A DNA stretch of 64,000 nt, taken from contig JABABD010000005.1 of NCBI GenBank assembly GCA_014238425.1, positions 186,001 through 250,000 on the forward strand, read 5' to 3'. Numbering within the stretch: the first letter of the stretch is position 1; the number at the start of each line of letters is the position of its first letter. The position numbers and the translations under genes were made by a program. Source of the DNA: Flavobacteriaceae bacterium. Its GTDB lineage: Bacteria > Bacteroidota > Bacteroidia > Flavobacteriales > Flavobacteriaceae. The notes below the pieces were generated by a model that did not search any database, was not told where the DNA came from, and was given only the letters and a program-made list of their open reading frames with translations. This document shows, piece by piece, positions 7,791 to 17,086 of the stretch.

Positions 7791-9412
7791 TATTTTTGAT
7801 TTACTAGGTCCATTAAATTTACATCATTACCCAAAAGAACATCTGTGGGGTTTATGCGCCCCGCTTCCGGACCGTTCTCTAATTTCAAAACACCTCTTGG
7901 GCATACTGCTGAGCAAATGCCACAACCTACACAGCTAGAACGAACGATATTCTCGCCTTTCTGTGCGTATGCACGCACATCAATGCCTTGCTCACAATAC
8001 GTAGAGCAATTTCCACATGAGATACATTGTCCACCATTGGTTGTAATCCTGAAACGTGATTTAAAACGTTGTACAAGTCCAAGATATGCTGCTAATGGGC
8101 ATCCAAAACGACACCAAACGCGATTTCCGAATATCGGATAGAAACCAGTTCCGATGACACCTGCGAACCAAGCACCAATCAAGAAACTATAAGTATCCTT
8201 GATCCACTGAGACTTAATACCTAAAAACGCTTCGGCACCAGAGAAATAACAATATAAGGTCACTACGGTCATGATCAATGAGAATACGAGTACGCTATGT
8301 ACCACCCAACGCTCCAACTTCCATGATTTCAATGTTTTGCTAGAATGTTGTCTGTAAGGGTCGCCAAGCGTTTCGGCAAGTCCGCCACAACCACAAACCC
8401 AGCTACAATACCATCTTTTTCCGAAGAAATAAACCATTAACGGCACGATAATAAGAGTGAGTACGATACCCCAAACTAGTATGAATAGACCAATGGAGCC
8501 ACTTTCTGTTAAGGCATCGAGATTCCATTCAAAGAAGAAATCGTAATCCAAAGGGAAAGCATTCTTAAAGTCGTAACCAGGCATATTCAAGCTAGTCATA
8601 ATCTCTGGAATCAGGAATGCGAATACAATCTGGAAGAACAGGACCGAGGTGGTACGCATGACCTGATACTTATTATGTCTGTATTTAATATACATACGCA
8701 CTGCCATGACCATCATAACCGTGCAGTACAAGAATCCGTAGACAAACCATTGACTCGCCTCGCCACCGCTCAATACCTTACTAATAGGGTCTAGAATGAA
8801 GGTCCAATTAACCACATAATCTGGCATGAAATAAAGCATTAGGTAGAAGGTGACCAGAAATATCAATACCATCCAAGCAATCCAACCGCGATTAGTACTT
8901 GCCTCATGATATACGCCATTATTCTTAATGCCTTTTCTACCCAAGAGGATGAGGTTTGGTAAGATGAACAATAACGCACCTATAATACTTAACCCAAATG
9001 TCAGCCACCACATAAGTCCAGCATTTTCTTTGATGACTCCAGAGCCTGCTTTTTTTGCAATGTCATAACTTAAGGTATGTGGCTTTCCATAAATTTTATA
9101 TTGGAATTGCTCTCCTTTTTTATCCCAGTTTTTTTCCGCGTCATATTTTGCGATCAAGGCGTCGTAATGGTCATTAGAAGCTTGATAGGCATCGCGGACA
9201 CGGCTTGAAAATTGAAAAATATTTAAGTCTTCCTTAGTGACAACGGCCTTTTTGAGTACGCCTTTTATAATCTCACTTTTATAACCTTTAGAATCAAGAA
9301 AGGTGTCTAATTCTGATTCAGTGAGACTGAAAGAGCCTGTAAAAAGACTACCTGTGAAAATTGCCAATCCAGTTAAGAATATGACTAATCCTATATATCG
9401 TATTGCTTTCAT
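7790..9412 (-). CDS. Membrane polyferredoxin (NapH/NosR/FixG-like 4Fe-4S protein)
   Basis: 540 residues with an N-terminal membrane helix, a periplasmic stretch and about five further helices. Cysteine motifs appear in order: WYCSWVCGCGG near residue 335, NRVWCRFGCP near 430, then two 4Fe-4S ferredoxin clusters, CISCGNCSTYCEQG and CVGCGICSAVCPRG, between about 465 and 515. This is the layout of quinol- or NADH-linked electron-transfer proteins such as NapH, NosR and CcoG. It is 14 bp downstream of an FAD/NAD(P) oxidoreductase, a natural electron donor. The terminal acceptor is unknown; no nos, nap or cytochrome oxidase genes are in the window. Confidence 0.88.
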   Translation of the reverse strand: MKAIRYIGLVIFLTGLAIFTGSLFTGSFSLTESELDTFLDSKGYKSEIIKGVLKKAVVTKEDLNIFQFSSRVRDAYQASNDHYDALIAKYDAEKNWDKKGEQFQYKIYGKPHTLSYDIAKKAGSGVIKENAGLMWWLTFGLSIIGALLFILPNLILLGRKGIKNNGVYHEASTNRGWIAWMVLIFLVTFYLMLYFMPDYVVNWTFILDPISKVLSGGEASQWFVYGFLYCTVMMVMAVRMYIKYRHNKYQVMRTTSVLFFQIVFAFLIPEIMTSLNMPGYDFKNAFPLDYDFFFEWNLDALTESGSIGLFILVWGIVLTLIIVPLMVYFFGKRWYCSWVCGCGGLAETLGDPYRQHSSKTLKSWKLERWVVHSVLVFSLIMTVVTLYCYFSGAEAFLGIKSQWIKDTYSFLIGAWFAGVIGTGFYPIFGNRVWCRFGCPLAAYLGLVQRFKSRFRITTNGGQCISCGNCSTYCEQGIDVRAYAQKGENIVRSSCVGCGICSAVCPRGVLKLENGPEAGRINPTDVLLGNDVNLMDLVNQK

Positions 9413-9426
9413 ATGCTTTATTTGAT

Positions 9427-10764
9427 TTACGCGAAAATGCGTTTCCAGCTTTTCTTTTTCAGTTGAATATTAGTGCTGTTCTCTTGATTAAATTTTGAAA
9501 CAATATCCTTTTCATGAAGTTTATAGAATTCCGGATCAAAATTTGCATCAGCTAAATGTTCTAGAACATAATGTACCGAACGCTTTTCTGTCAATATTTT
9601 ATCAAAGAATTCATGGCGCATTCGAATTCCAAAGTTGTTAATACCTATAAACTCATGTGTATTCTTATCGTAATTAATGTGAATGCACTTGTTGCCATCT
9701 TTATGTTCCCAATAAAAGCGAGCTTCATTGTCTTTTGGTTGTGCCCATACCCAACCGTAGGTCTGGTATTCAATATCTATAAATTTTGCAGAGTTGAACC
9801 AGTGTCCAGGTTTATATTCAATGCGATTGCCACAAATGGTTTGGGCCAATGTTTCTCCCATCATTCGTCCTGTATACCAAACGGCTTCAATTGGCCGTCG
9901 CTGGTCAATGGCTTCATGTTGTTCGGCACAATCGCCAATAGCATAAATGTCAGGCAGGTTGGTTTCTAAAAAACGATTGACTTTTACGCCACGACCTGTT
10001 TCAATACCTGAATCTTTTATAAAATCAATGTTGGGTGAAACACCTGCAGTCAATCCAACGACATCGCAAGCAATTTCTTCTCCAGTTTCCTGTATAATAA
10101 CAGATTTTACTTTCCCGTTCTCGTCCGAAACAATTTCTTTTAAGTTGTTAGACAAGCGCAAATCAATACCGTTATTGATGATTTCTCGATTTATCATCGC
10201 CGATTCACCTTCTGGTAAAACACCATCCCAGAAACTAGTTTCTCGAACTAGAAAAGTTACTGGAATATGTCTTGAATGCAACATCTCTGCTAATTCAATA
10301 CCTATAAGTCCACCACCCACGATTACAGCGCGTTTGCAAATTTTATTGTTAGGCGCGTACTTTTCAAGGTTGTCGAGATCTTGTTTATGATACATACCCA
10401 TAACACCATCAAGATCTTGTCCTGGCCAACCAAATTTGTTAGGCTTACTACCAGTGGCAATCACCAATGTATCATATTCTAAAGTATCACCTTCGGTAAA
10501 ATGAAGGGTTTTCGATTTGGTTTCTATGTGTTTTACATATCCTTTTTTGAGATTGATTCTGTTTTTTTTCCAGAACCAATCCTCATATGGTTGGGTATGT
10601 TCGAACTTCATATGACCCATATATACGTACATAAGTGCAGTGCGAGAAAAGAAATAATCTGTTTCGGCTGAAACAATGGTAATTTTCTTATCGGATAGTT
10701 TTCTAATATGCCTCGCAGCAGTAACACCAGAAATACCATTTCCTATAATAACAATATGCTCCAT
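9427..10764 (-). CDS. FAD/NAD(P)-dependent oxidoreductase (pyridine nucleotide-disulfide fold)
   Basis: 445 residues. The FAD-binding GxGxxG motif is at the start (VIIGNGISGVTAARHIR), a second Rossmann motif for NAD(P)H follows in the middle (AVIVGGGLIGIELAEML), and the conserved IYAIGDCAE segment closes the FAD site. There is no redox-active CxxxxC near the N-terminus, so it resembles nitrite-reductase-like or rubredoxin-reductase-like FAD enzymes rather than disulfide reductases. It is the first gene of the minus-strand operon 10764 to 3243 and probably feeds electrons to the polyferredoxin downstream (inference). The 199-bp divergent spacer to 10964 should hold promoters for both directions. 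Confidence 0.88.
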   Translation of the reverse strand: MEHIVIIGNGISGVTAARHIRKLSDKKITIVSAETDYFFSRTALMYVYMGHMKFEHTQPYEDWFWKKNRINLKKGYVKHIETKSKTLHFTEGDTLEYDTLVIATGSKPNKFGWPGQDLDGVMGMYHKQDLDNLEKYAPNNKICKRAVIVGGGLIGIELAEMLHSRHIPVTFLVRETSFWDGVLPEGESAMINREIINNGIDLRLSNNLKEIVSDENGKVKSVIIQETGEEIACDVVGLTAGVSPNIDFIKDSGIETGRGVKVNRFLETNLPDIYAIGDCAEQHEAIDQRRPIEAVWYTGRMMGETLAQTICGNRIEYKPGHWFNSAKFIDIEYQTYGWVWAQPKDNEARFYWEHKDGNKCIHINYDKNTHEFIGINNFGIRMRHEFFDKILTEKRSVHYVLEHLADANFDPEFYKLHEKDIVSKFNQENSTNIQLKKKSWKRIFA

Positions 10765-10963
10765 AGATTCTTAGTTGATGAGTTGTAAGTCGTTTTTAAA
10801 GATAGAAACTTAAAGTGATAGTTTTAATTTAGAATAGATATAAATTAGGGTATTTCTGTAAGTTACTGTTATAATTGTGGACGCACATTTTTTTGATTTT
10901 TATTGTAAGTCGCTTGAAATGTCCTCGACATAAGCACCAACAAATAATGAAAATTTAACAGTT

Positions 10964-11680
10964 ATGAAAACCAGAATAGCCTTACTGACAATTGGTTTAT
11001 TGTTCCTATCTAACGGAGCATTTGGACAAGATGTAAATACCTTCTTTGCTAATGCGAATACATTTTTTAAAACCTATGTATCTAACGGTAAAGTTGACTA
11101 TAAGTCTATAAATAATGACGCAACGAGTTTAAATGAGCTCTTGTTGCTTGCAAAGGAGATTAAAGTCTCTAAAAACGATGCAGAAGTATATCAAGCTTTT
11201 TGGATCAATGCTTACAACATATCGGTCATTAGAGGAATAATAGATAACTATCCTATTAAATCACCATTAGATAAGGCTGGATTCTTTGATAAGACTAAGC
11301 ATGATTTAGGAGGAAAAAATATCACTTTGAACGATATTGAACATAAATTACTTCGAGGGCAATTCAATGATGCTCGATTTCACTTTGTTTTGGTCTGCGG
11401 GGCTTTAGGTTGCCCTCCATTAATTAGTCAAGTCTATCTTCCTAATACATTAGATGCACAACTTGAAAAGCAAACAAAGATTGCTATTAATGGGAGCTTT
11501 ATTAGAGTGAATGCTAAGAAGAAAAGAGTACAAGGTTCTGAGATTTTGAAGTGGTATAAGGAAGATTTTGTAAAGGATGGATCAGAAATTGACTTTCTAA
11601 ATAAGTACAGGAAAGAGAAAATTCCTGAAAATTTTAAGCTATCGTACTTTCCTTATAATTGGAACATAAACAAACAATAA
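10964..11680 (+). CDS. DUF547 protein, secreted (first of two in the window)
   Basis: 238 residues with an N-terminal signal peptide (about 1-21, ending GAFGQ). The DUF547 domain is recognised by AFWINAYNISVIRGI, HFVLVCGALGCPPL and ILKWYKEDF; a conserved Cys-His pair in the family could be catalytic, but no activity is established. A second DUF547 protein is encoded at 19346-20260. DUF547 genes often accompany arsenosugar clusters and glycosyltransferases in flavobacteria, as far as I recall. It starts a plus-strand run of envelope genes, divergent from the redox operon. Confidence 0.85.
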   Translation: MKTRIALLTIGLLFLSNGAFGQDVNTFFANANTFFKTYVSNGKVDYKSINNDATSLNELLLLAKEIKVSKNDAEVYQAFWINAYNISVIRGIIDNYPIKSPLDKAGFFDKTKHDLGGKNITLNDIEHKLLRGQFNDARFHFVLVCGALGCPPLISQVYLPNTLDAQLEKQTKIAINGSFIRVNAKKKRVQGSEILKWYKEDFVKDGSEIDFLNKYRKEKIPENFKLSYFPYNWNINKQ

Positions 11681-11766
11681 CTAGTCTTCACTTAACCGGC
11701 TTGGCTTTAAAAGGGGAAGCTTGGCTGGTAGGTGAGGCACAACCAAACGAATTAAAACAACAAATT

Positions 11767-12666
11767 ATGAAAAAGACAATTATTTCAACATTTGCATTGC
11801 TAATTACTTTAGCAAGCTTTGCTCAAGATGATGATCAGCCAGTAAAAAGTAATATCCAAGAGTATACGCCTTCAAAACTTCTAAGTAAAGGGCAATGGGA
11901 CATTAAATGGTTTAATAATTTATACACCCAAACTGAAAGTACTTTTAGTGAAGGGAAAGAGCCTAGACAAACATTTTTCACTTCAACAATTGATGTGTTT
12001 ACAGGAGTTTCTGAAAACAGTACATTTAATGTTGGATTGTTATTAGAATTTAGATCTAATGTTATTGGCAACAGAAGTGCATTTGATGTGTTTTCTTTTG
12101 ATGGAGAATCAGGGACAGCACGTTCTGGGTTTACATCGTTTGCTCCAGCTGTAAAGTTTAACCCAATTAAGAGTGTTAGCAATTTTACAATTCAATCGGC
12201 ATTTCATATTCCGTTGGTAGATCAGGAAACAGATGGCGGCGTGTTTTTAGATCAAAAAGGATTTATTTTTCAGAATCGTTTTTTCTATGATTACACTTTT
12301 CCAAGTGGTGATTGGCAGTTATTTACTGAGCTCAATGCAGAGTATAACTTTGGAAAAAAAACCGTACAAGATTCTAATTTCGATACCATTGAAGGAAGTT
12401 TCGCTAACAATAGTTTAAGCCTTACGCCAGGCGTGTTTTTAAGCTATTTCCCTAGTCAAAAATTCACTGTTCTGGCATTAGTACAGCATTCACAACGTAT
12501 TGATACGGGAAATGATTTCGAACAGGATTTTACAGCAGTAGGTGGAGGCGCGAAGTATCAATTAAACGATGTGTTGAACATTGAAGCTTTATATACCAAC
12601 TTTGTTAGAGGGAATAATACAGGTTTAGGGCAAACGTTTAACATAGGCTTGAGAGCTTTATTTTAA
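11767..12666 (+). CDS. Outer-membrane beta-barrel protein (transporter-like)
   Basis: 299 residues from the ATG at 11767, chosen because it opens a clean signal peptide (MKKTIISTFALLITLASFAQ); the frame is open further upstream but overlaps the DUF547 gene and lacks a signal. The mature part alternates polar and hydrophobic residues, with many aromatic residues and a C-terminus ending in Phe (GLRALF), the usual beta-barrel sorting signal. No named family is certain; it resembles the MetA-like phenol-pathway barrel group. Its stop overlaps the next start (TAATG), so 11767-14674 looks like one operon. Confidence 0.75.
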   Translation: MKKTIISTFALLITLASFAQDDDQPVKSNIQEYTPSKLLSKGQWDIKWFNNLYTQTESTFSEGKEPRQTFFTSTIDVFTGVSENSTFNVGLLLEFRSNVIGNRSAFDVFSFDGESGTARSGFTSFAPAVKFNPIKSVSNFTIQSAFHIPLVDQETDGGVFLDQKGFIFQNRFFYDYTFPSGDWQLFTELNAEYNFGKKTVQDSNFDTIEGSFANNSLSLTPGVFLSYFPSQKFTVLALVQHSQRIDTGNDFEQDFTAVGGGAKYQLNDVLNIEALYTNFVRGNNTGLGQTFNIGLRALF

Positions 12667-13409
12667 TGATCATTAAATTAAGTCGCTACGTATATATATT
12701 TGTACTATCATTAACGATAGTGTCATGTTCTAATAAAGAGAATGTACTCAGTGATGATAGTTTATCAACGTATTTAAAAAGTAGGGTTTTTGAAACAGGG
12801 GCTGTTATAACTTGTGCAGCCAGTGCTGAGAATGCAAATGATGTTTTAGTGTTTTATTATGCTGAAATAGGTGCTTCAAATATAAGGTTGTACGAATCAC
12901 TTGATATGGAAATAAACCCTAATGAGTTTTTAAATTATACTATTGTTGAAGTCGAACCTACACCATTTTTTAATGGTTATCTTGGAAAATTCACTAGAGA
13001 CATAGCCTCGGAGAAATGGATTATTGTAACGTATGAGCTCAATAATGATGTTAAAGTTTCTAATCCTATCCGAACGAAACAATTTACCAAGCCATCAATT
13101 TGGTCAGATGCAGTGAATATAGATTATACAGCAGCATTGATGCCAAGATTCAATTGGACAAATAATGCTTTTGGAGGCAATGCTATATATTTTCAAGTGA
13201 TTTCGGATACAGAAGATAATTTGCTTTCAGGCACATATACGTTTGAAAATGAATTTCAGTATTATAATACTTCCAATGTGGTGTTGAACATTACTACAGA
13301 AACCCCACCAAATTTATTGGTAGGAAATCTGTATAAGTTCACGCTTATGGATGTAAGTGAAGATAATTGGGTAAATACCATCATCCAAAAAACCTTTGTG
13401 GCGCAATGA
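12666..13409 (+). CDS. Hypothetical lipoprotein
   Basis: 247 residues with a lipoprotein signal (SLTIVSC, Cys21). The rest is acidic and beta-rich with no motif I recognise. It is translationally coupled on both sides: start in the TAATG overlap with the barrel protein, stop in the ATGA overlap with the Omp85-like gene. The position between two outer-membrane barrels suggests a surface or periplasmic partner (inference). Confidence 0.75.
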   Translation: MIIKLSRYVYIFVLSLTIVSCSNKENVLSDDSLSTYLKSRVFETGAVITCAASAENANDVLVFYYAEIGASNIRLYESLDMEINPNEFLNYTIVEVEPTPFFNGYLGKFTRDIASEKWIIVTYELNNDVKVSNPIRTKQFTKPSIWSDAVNIDYTAALMPRFNWTNNAFGGNAIYFQVISDTEDNLLSGTYTFENEFQYYNTSNVVLNITTETPPNLLVGNLYKFTLMDVSEDNWVNTIIQKTFVAQ

Positions 13410-14674
13410 AACATATGCTATATTTATTTCTATGCGTTACTTTTTTTACAAACTTTACATTTGCTCAAGAATCTGTTGTATCTGAATTGAAAATAGAAGG
13501 GAATGAAAAAACAAAATCTTCTTTTTTAAAACGATTAACACTAGTTAAATCTGGAAGCATTCTAGATTCTACAGCTATTGAAGCAGATATTAGACGTTTA
13601 AAGCTGTTGCCTTCTGTAGCAAATGCGACTTATATAGTAACTTCTGTTACACAAAACAGCTATGATGTTATTTATAGTATAGATGAAAACTTCACTATCA
13701 TTCCAGGTCTTAATATATCTACAGCGAATAACGGAGAATTTGCATTTCGAGCATCTATATTCGAGTTCAATTTATTCGGAAGAAATCAGCTAATAGGTGG
13801 GTTTTATCGTCGCGATGTGTTTAATTCTTTTGGTGCCTTTTGGGAAGCTCCATATATATTTACACGTAAATTAGGTATTGGACTAAATTATCAAAATTTA
13901 GTGTCCCAAGAGCCTGTTTTCTTTGAAAATGATAATACTGTTAATTATAAGTTCGATAGCAAGGCTTTTGAAATATACTTTCAGTACGAATATAATTTTC
14001 ATAACCGCTTTGAACTTGGTATAAACGTATCTAAAGAAGATTATAACTTTATAGAAGGGAATTTACCAAACGGAACCCCAAATCAATTAGATGCTAATAA
14101 AATTGCTTTAATTGGTGAGTATGAATACAATACTATCAATATTGACTATCAGTACAAATCAGGATTTAGGAGTTTGTTGAACTTTAGACTTGTAACTGGA
14201 GGTAACGACTTTCTGAAAAACACATTTATTGGACGCAATGATTTCGAGTATTTTAGGCGTATTGGCCTAAAAGGAAATTGGGCAAATCGATTACGTTTAG
14301 CCTTTGCTTCTAATGATAATACACCTTTCGCCCCTTTTGCGGTGGATAATCAGCTTAACATTAGAGGTACAGGAAATACTATTGATAGAGGCACTGCAGC
14401 TATTGTTATTAATACAGAATACAGGCACACATTATACGAAAAAGGTTGGTTTGTTGTGCAAGGTAACGCGTTTATAGATGCAGGGTCTTGGAGAAACCCA
14501 GGAGGAAACCTGAAAGGGTTGATAGATGGTAGTACCATTAGGTTTTATCCAGGTTTAGGATTTAGATTTATTCATAAAAAAATATTCAATGCTGTTTTCA
14601 GATTAGATTATGGTTATGGCATAGGGAATGATGCTACTAATGGAATTGTTTTTGGTATTGGACAATATTTTTGA
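13406..14674 (+). CDS. Omp85-like outer-membrane protein with one POTRA domain (copy 1)
   Basis: 422 residues from the ATG at 13406, which overlaps the previous stop (ATGA) and opens a signal peptide ending TFAQ. Residues about 20-100 form one POTRA-like domain (VVSELKIEGNEKTKSSFLKR, then IRRLKLLPSVANATY). The remainder is a beta-barrel with an NIRGTGN segment matching the conserved (V/I)RG loop of Omp85 proteins, and it ends in Phe (GIGQYF). BamA has five POTRAs and TamA three, so this is a reduced member. The next gene is a close paralogue, 35 bp away. Likely cargo: a lipoprotein or surface protein from the same operon (inference). Confidence 0.83.
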   Translation: MKHMLYLFLCVTFFTNFTFAQESVVSELKIEGNEKTKSSFLKRLTLVKSGSILDSTAIEADIRRLKLLPSVANATYIVTSVTQNSYDVIYSIDENFTIIPGLNISTANNGEFAFRASIFEFNLFGRNQLIGGFYRRDVFNSFGAFWEAPYIFTRKLGIGLNYQNLVSQEPVFFENDNTVNYKFDSKAFEIYFQYEYNFHNRFELGINVSKEDYNFIEGNLPNGTPNQLDANKIALIGEYEYNTINIDYQYKSGFRSLLNFRLVTGGNDFLKNTFIGRNDFEYFRRIGLKGNWANRLRLAFASNDNTPFAPFAVDNQLNIRGTGNTIDRGTAAIVINTEYRHTLYEKGWFVVQGNAFIDAGSWRNPGGNLKGLIDGSTIRFYPGLGFRFIHKKIFNAVFRLDYGYGIGNDATNGIVFGIGQYF

Positions 14675-14709
14675 ATATAAAGCATTAATTTTAAGATAAT
14701 CTATATATA

Positions 14710-15972
14710 ATGCTGAGAAATAAACTCATCTTTTTTTTGATATTCACTTGTTTTTACTCCTTAGCGCAAGATGCTATAGTAGAAGATCTTAAGGTGCAAG
14801 GCAATAAAAAACTAAAGACATCTTTTGTTAAAAAATTGTCGTCTATTAAAGCTGGTGTCACTCTAGATTCTTTGTTAATTGAAGAAGATATTAAACGCTT
14901 AAAACGCCTGCCATCTGTAGCGCATGCTTACTATCAAATCTTTTTATCCCATGATAATAGATATAATGTATTTTATAATATAGAAGAGAATTTTACCATT
15001 ATACCATCCGCAAGCTTGTATACTACAAATGATGACGAATTTGCGTATCGTGTAGGACTTTATGAGTTTAATTTATTGGGACAAGGTGTAACCTTTGGAG
15101 GATTTTATCAAAAGGATATCTATGATTCTTATGGTATTAACCTGAGAGCACCTTATCTATTCAGTAAGAAGGCTGGTTTAACCATCAACTATCAAGATTT
15201 AACCACTCAAGAACCAGTTTTTTTTAATAATACCACAGCAGATTATAAGTATAATAATAAATCGTTTGAGGTGTTAGGTTTGTATGAATTTGATTTTCAT
15301 AATCGACTAGAACTCGGAATCAATTATTTTACAGAGAATTACGACTATAAATCTGGAGCTACTAGCCCTGATGTGCCTCAGGACCTTAGTGTCAAGAAAC
15401 TTCTTTACAAAGGAATTTATGAGTACAATAACCTAGATTATTATTATCAATATGTTTCTGGTTTCAAGAGCACTTTCAATTTTCAATATGTCACAAGTAG
15501 GGATGAAACTTTACCAGAATTCTTGATAGGGTGGAATGACTTTTCATATTTTAAGAGAATAGGGCAAAAAGGCAATTGGGCAACACGATTAAGATTGGGG
15601 ATCTCTACAAATAACGACTCTCCTTTCGCGCCATTTTCGGTAGATAATAATTTGAATGTCAGGGGTGTTGGTAATATTATTGATCGCGGTACTGCAGCTA
15701 TTGTCCTTAATACAGAATATAGACATACACTTTATGAGAAAGGTTGGTTCACTCTGCAGGGCAATGCTTTTGTCGATGCTGGATCTTGGAGGAATCCAGG
15801 AGGTGATTTCGGCGATTTTAGTGATTCACAAAATATAAGGATTTATCCAGGTTTAGGGTTGCGATTCATACATAAGCGTATTTTTAATGCTATTTTTAGA
15901 ATTGATTATGGATATGGTATCACACAAGATGCAACTAGCGGATTGGTATTTGGTATAGGTCAATATTTTTAA
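14710..15972 (+). CDS. Omp85-like outer-membrane protein with one POTRA domain (copy 2)
   Basis: 420 residues. Signal peptide (about 1-19, ending SLAQ), one POTRA-like domain (VEDLKVQGNKKLKTSFVKK, RLPSVAHAYY) and a barrel with NVRGVGN and a GIGQYF end identical to that of copy 1. The two proteins align along their whole length with long matching blocks near the C-terminus (DRGTAAIV, NTEYRHTLYEKGW). This is a tandem duplication whose copies have diverged, mostly in the loops, which suggests different cargo or surface exposure. It may be read from the upstream promoter because the gap is only 35 bp. Confidence 0.83.
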   Translation: MLRNKLIFFLIFTCFYSLAQDAIVEDLKVQGNKKLKTSFVKKLSSIKAGVTLDSLLIEEDIKRLKRLPSVAHAYYQIFLSHDNRYNVFYNIEENFTIIPSASLYTTNDDEFAYRVGLYEFNLLGQGVTFGGFYQKDIYDSYGINLRAPYLFSKKAGLTINYQDLTTQEPVFFNNTTADYKYNNKSFEVLGLYEFDFHNRLELGINYFTENYDYKSGATSPDVPQDLSVKKLLYKGIYEYNNLDYYYQYVSGFKSTFNFQYVTSRDETLPEFLIGWNDFSYFKRIGQKGNWATRLRLGISTNNDSPFAPFSVDNNLNVRGVGNIIDRGTAAIVLNTEYRHTLYEKGWFTLQGNAFVDAGSWRNPGGDFGDFSDSQNIRIYPGLGLRFIHKRIFNAIFRIDYGYGITQDATSGLVFGIGQYF

Positions 15973-16021
15973 GATTCTGTTAAATTCTTAAATGGCATTT
16001 TAGCTTTGTTTATATTTAGAC

Positions 16022-17032
16022 ATGTCAAAGCTATTCCCTACTCTTTTTATCGTTGTATTCTTAATGTCTTGTGCTGCTATAATCCCTACGCAAGAAAAAA
16101 TCAATGGCGTTAGTTTTGTAGCTTCTCCCGAAGCTGTATCACAAGAACATGTAAATCCTGTAGTTAAGGTAAATGCTAATTATGCTGCAGTCATGCCGTT
16201 CGGGTTTATTCGCGATTTACAGTCACCTGAGATAGTTCACAATACTGATAGACAATGGTTCGGCGAAACACGTGCTGGGGCAAAGCAATATATTGAGATG
16301 CTACACAAAAATAATATCAAAGTGATGGTCAAGCCTCAAATATGGATTTGGAGAGGAGAGTTTACTGGGCATTTAAAAATGGAATCGGAAGATAGTTGGA
16401 AAGCTTTAGAAACTTCCTATGAAAGTTTTATTATGGAATATGCCGAATTAGCAGAAGAAGTTAAAGCTGATATGTATTGCATCGGGACAGAACTTAATGC
16501 GTTTGTTAGTGCCAGGCCAGAATTTTGGAATCAGTTAATAGAAAAGATTAAAACTATATACAAAGGCAAGTTGACCTATGCCGAAAACTGGGATACCTTT
16601 GCTAATGTGCCCTTTTGGAAAGCATTAGATTTTATAGGTATTGATGCTTATTTTCCTTTAAGCGATGAAAAAACGCCTACGCTCGATTCTCTTAAATTAG
16701 GTTGGCAGCCACATAAAGAAAAGATTTTGAAACTACATAGAGAGATAGATAAACCCATTTTATTTACAGAGTTTGGTTATAGAAGCACGAATTTTACAGC
16801 CAAAGAGCCTTGGGACTCAAATCACAAAAAAAAGGATATGAACCTTGAAGGACAAACTATCGCTCTTCAGGCATTATTTGATGAATTCTGGCAAGAAGAT
16901 TGGTTTGCCGGTGGATTTATTTGGAAATGGTTTCATGCGCACGATAGAGTTGGAGGTAAGAACGATTCTCAATTCACACCTCAGAATAAACCAGCAGAGG
17001 AATTGGTAAGAATGACATACAGTAAAGATTAA
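16022..17032 (+). CDS. Glycoside hydrolase family 113-like lipoprotein
   Basis: 336 residues with a lipoprotein signal (VVFLMSC, Cys17). The TIM-barrel enzyme is recognised by MVKPQIWIWRGEFTG, the acid/base region MYCIGTELN (Glu157) and the nucleophile region ILFTEFGYRS (Glu250), followed by GGFIWKW. GH113 enzymes are beta-mannanases or related hydrolases; the flavobacterial lipoprotein members are not well defined. A TAnnTTTG box (TAGCTTTG, 16001-16008) lies 13 bp before the start and could be its own -7 element, although a good -33 TTTG is not evident. It may trim a mannan-like glycan, perhaps one made by the glycosyltransferases at 3.2-6.9 kb (speculative). Confidence 0.78.
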   Translation: MSKLFPTLFIVVFLMSCAAIIPTQEKINGVSFVASPEAVSQEHVNPVVKVNANYAAVMPFGFIRDLQSPEIVHNTDRQWFGETRAGAKQYIEMLHKNNIKVMVKPQIWIWRGEFTGHLKMESEDSWKALETSYESFIMEYAELAEEVKADMYCIGTELNAFVSARPEFWNQLIEKIKTIYKGKLTYAENWDTFANVPFWKALDFIGIDAYFPLSDEKTPTLDSLKLGWQPHKEKILKLHREIDKPILFTEFGYRSTNFTAKEPWDSNHKKKDMNLEGQTIALQALFDEFWQEDWFAGGFIWKWFHAHDRVGGKNDSQFTPQNKPAEELVRMTYSKD

Positions 17033-17033
17033 A

Positions 17034-17069
17034 GATTTGAATGGCTTTTTGAATTCAGCCATTCAAATC
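17034..17069. terminator. Inverted repeat between convergent genes
   Basis: Thirteen-base arms (GATTTGAATGGCT and its complement) separated by a 10-base loop, two bases after the GH113-like stop and 18 bp before the stop of the opposite-strand gene. There is no clear T-run, so it is a weak candidate for a shared terminator. Confidence 0.5.
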
Positions 17070-17086
17070 ACTACAAGAAGGATGTC

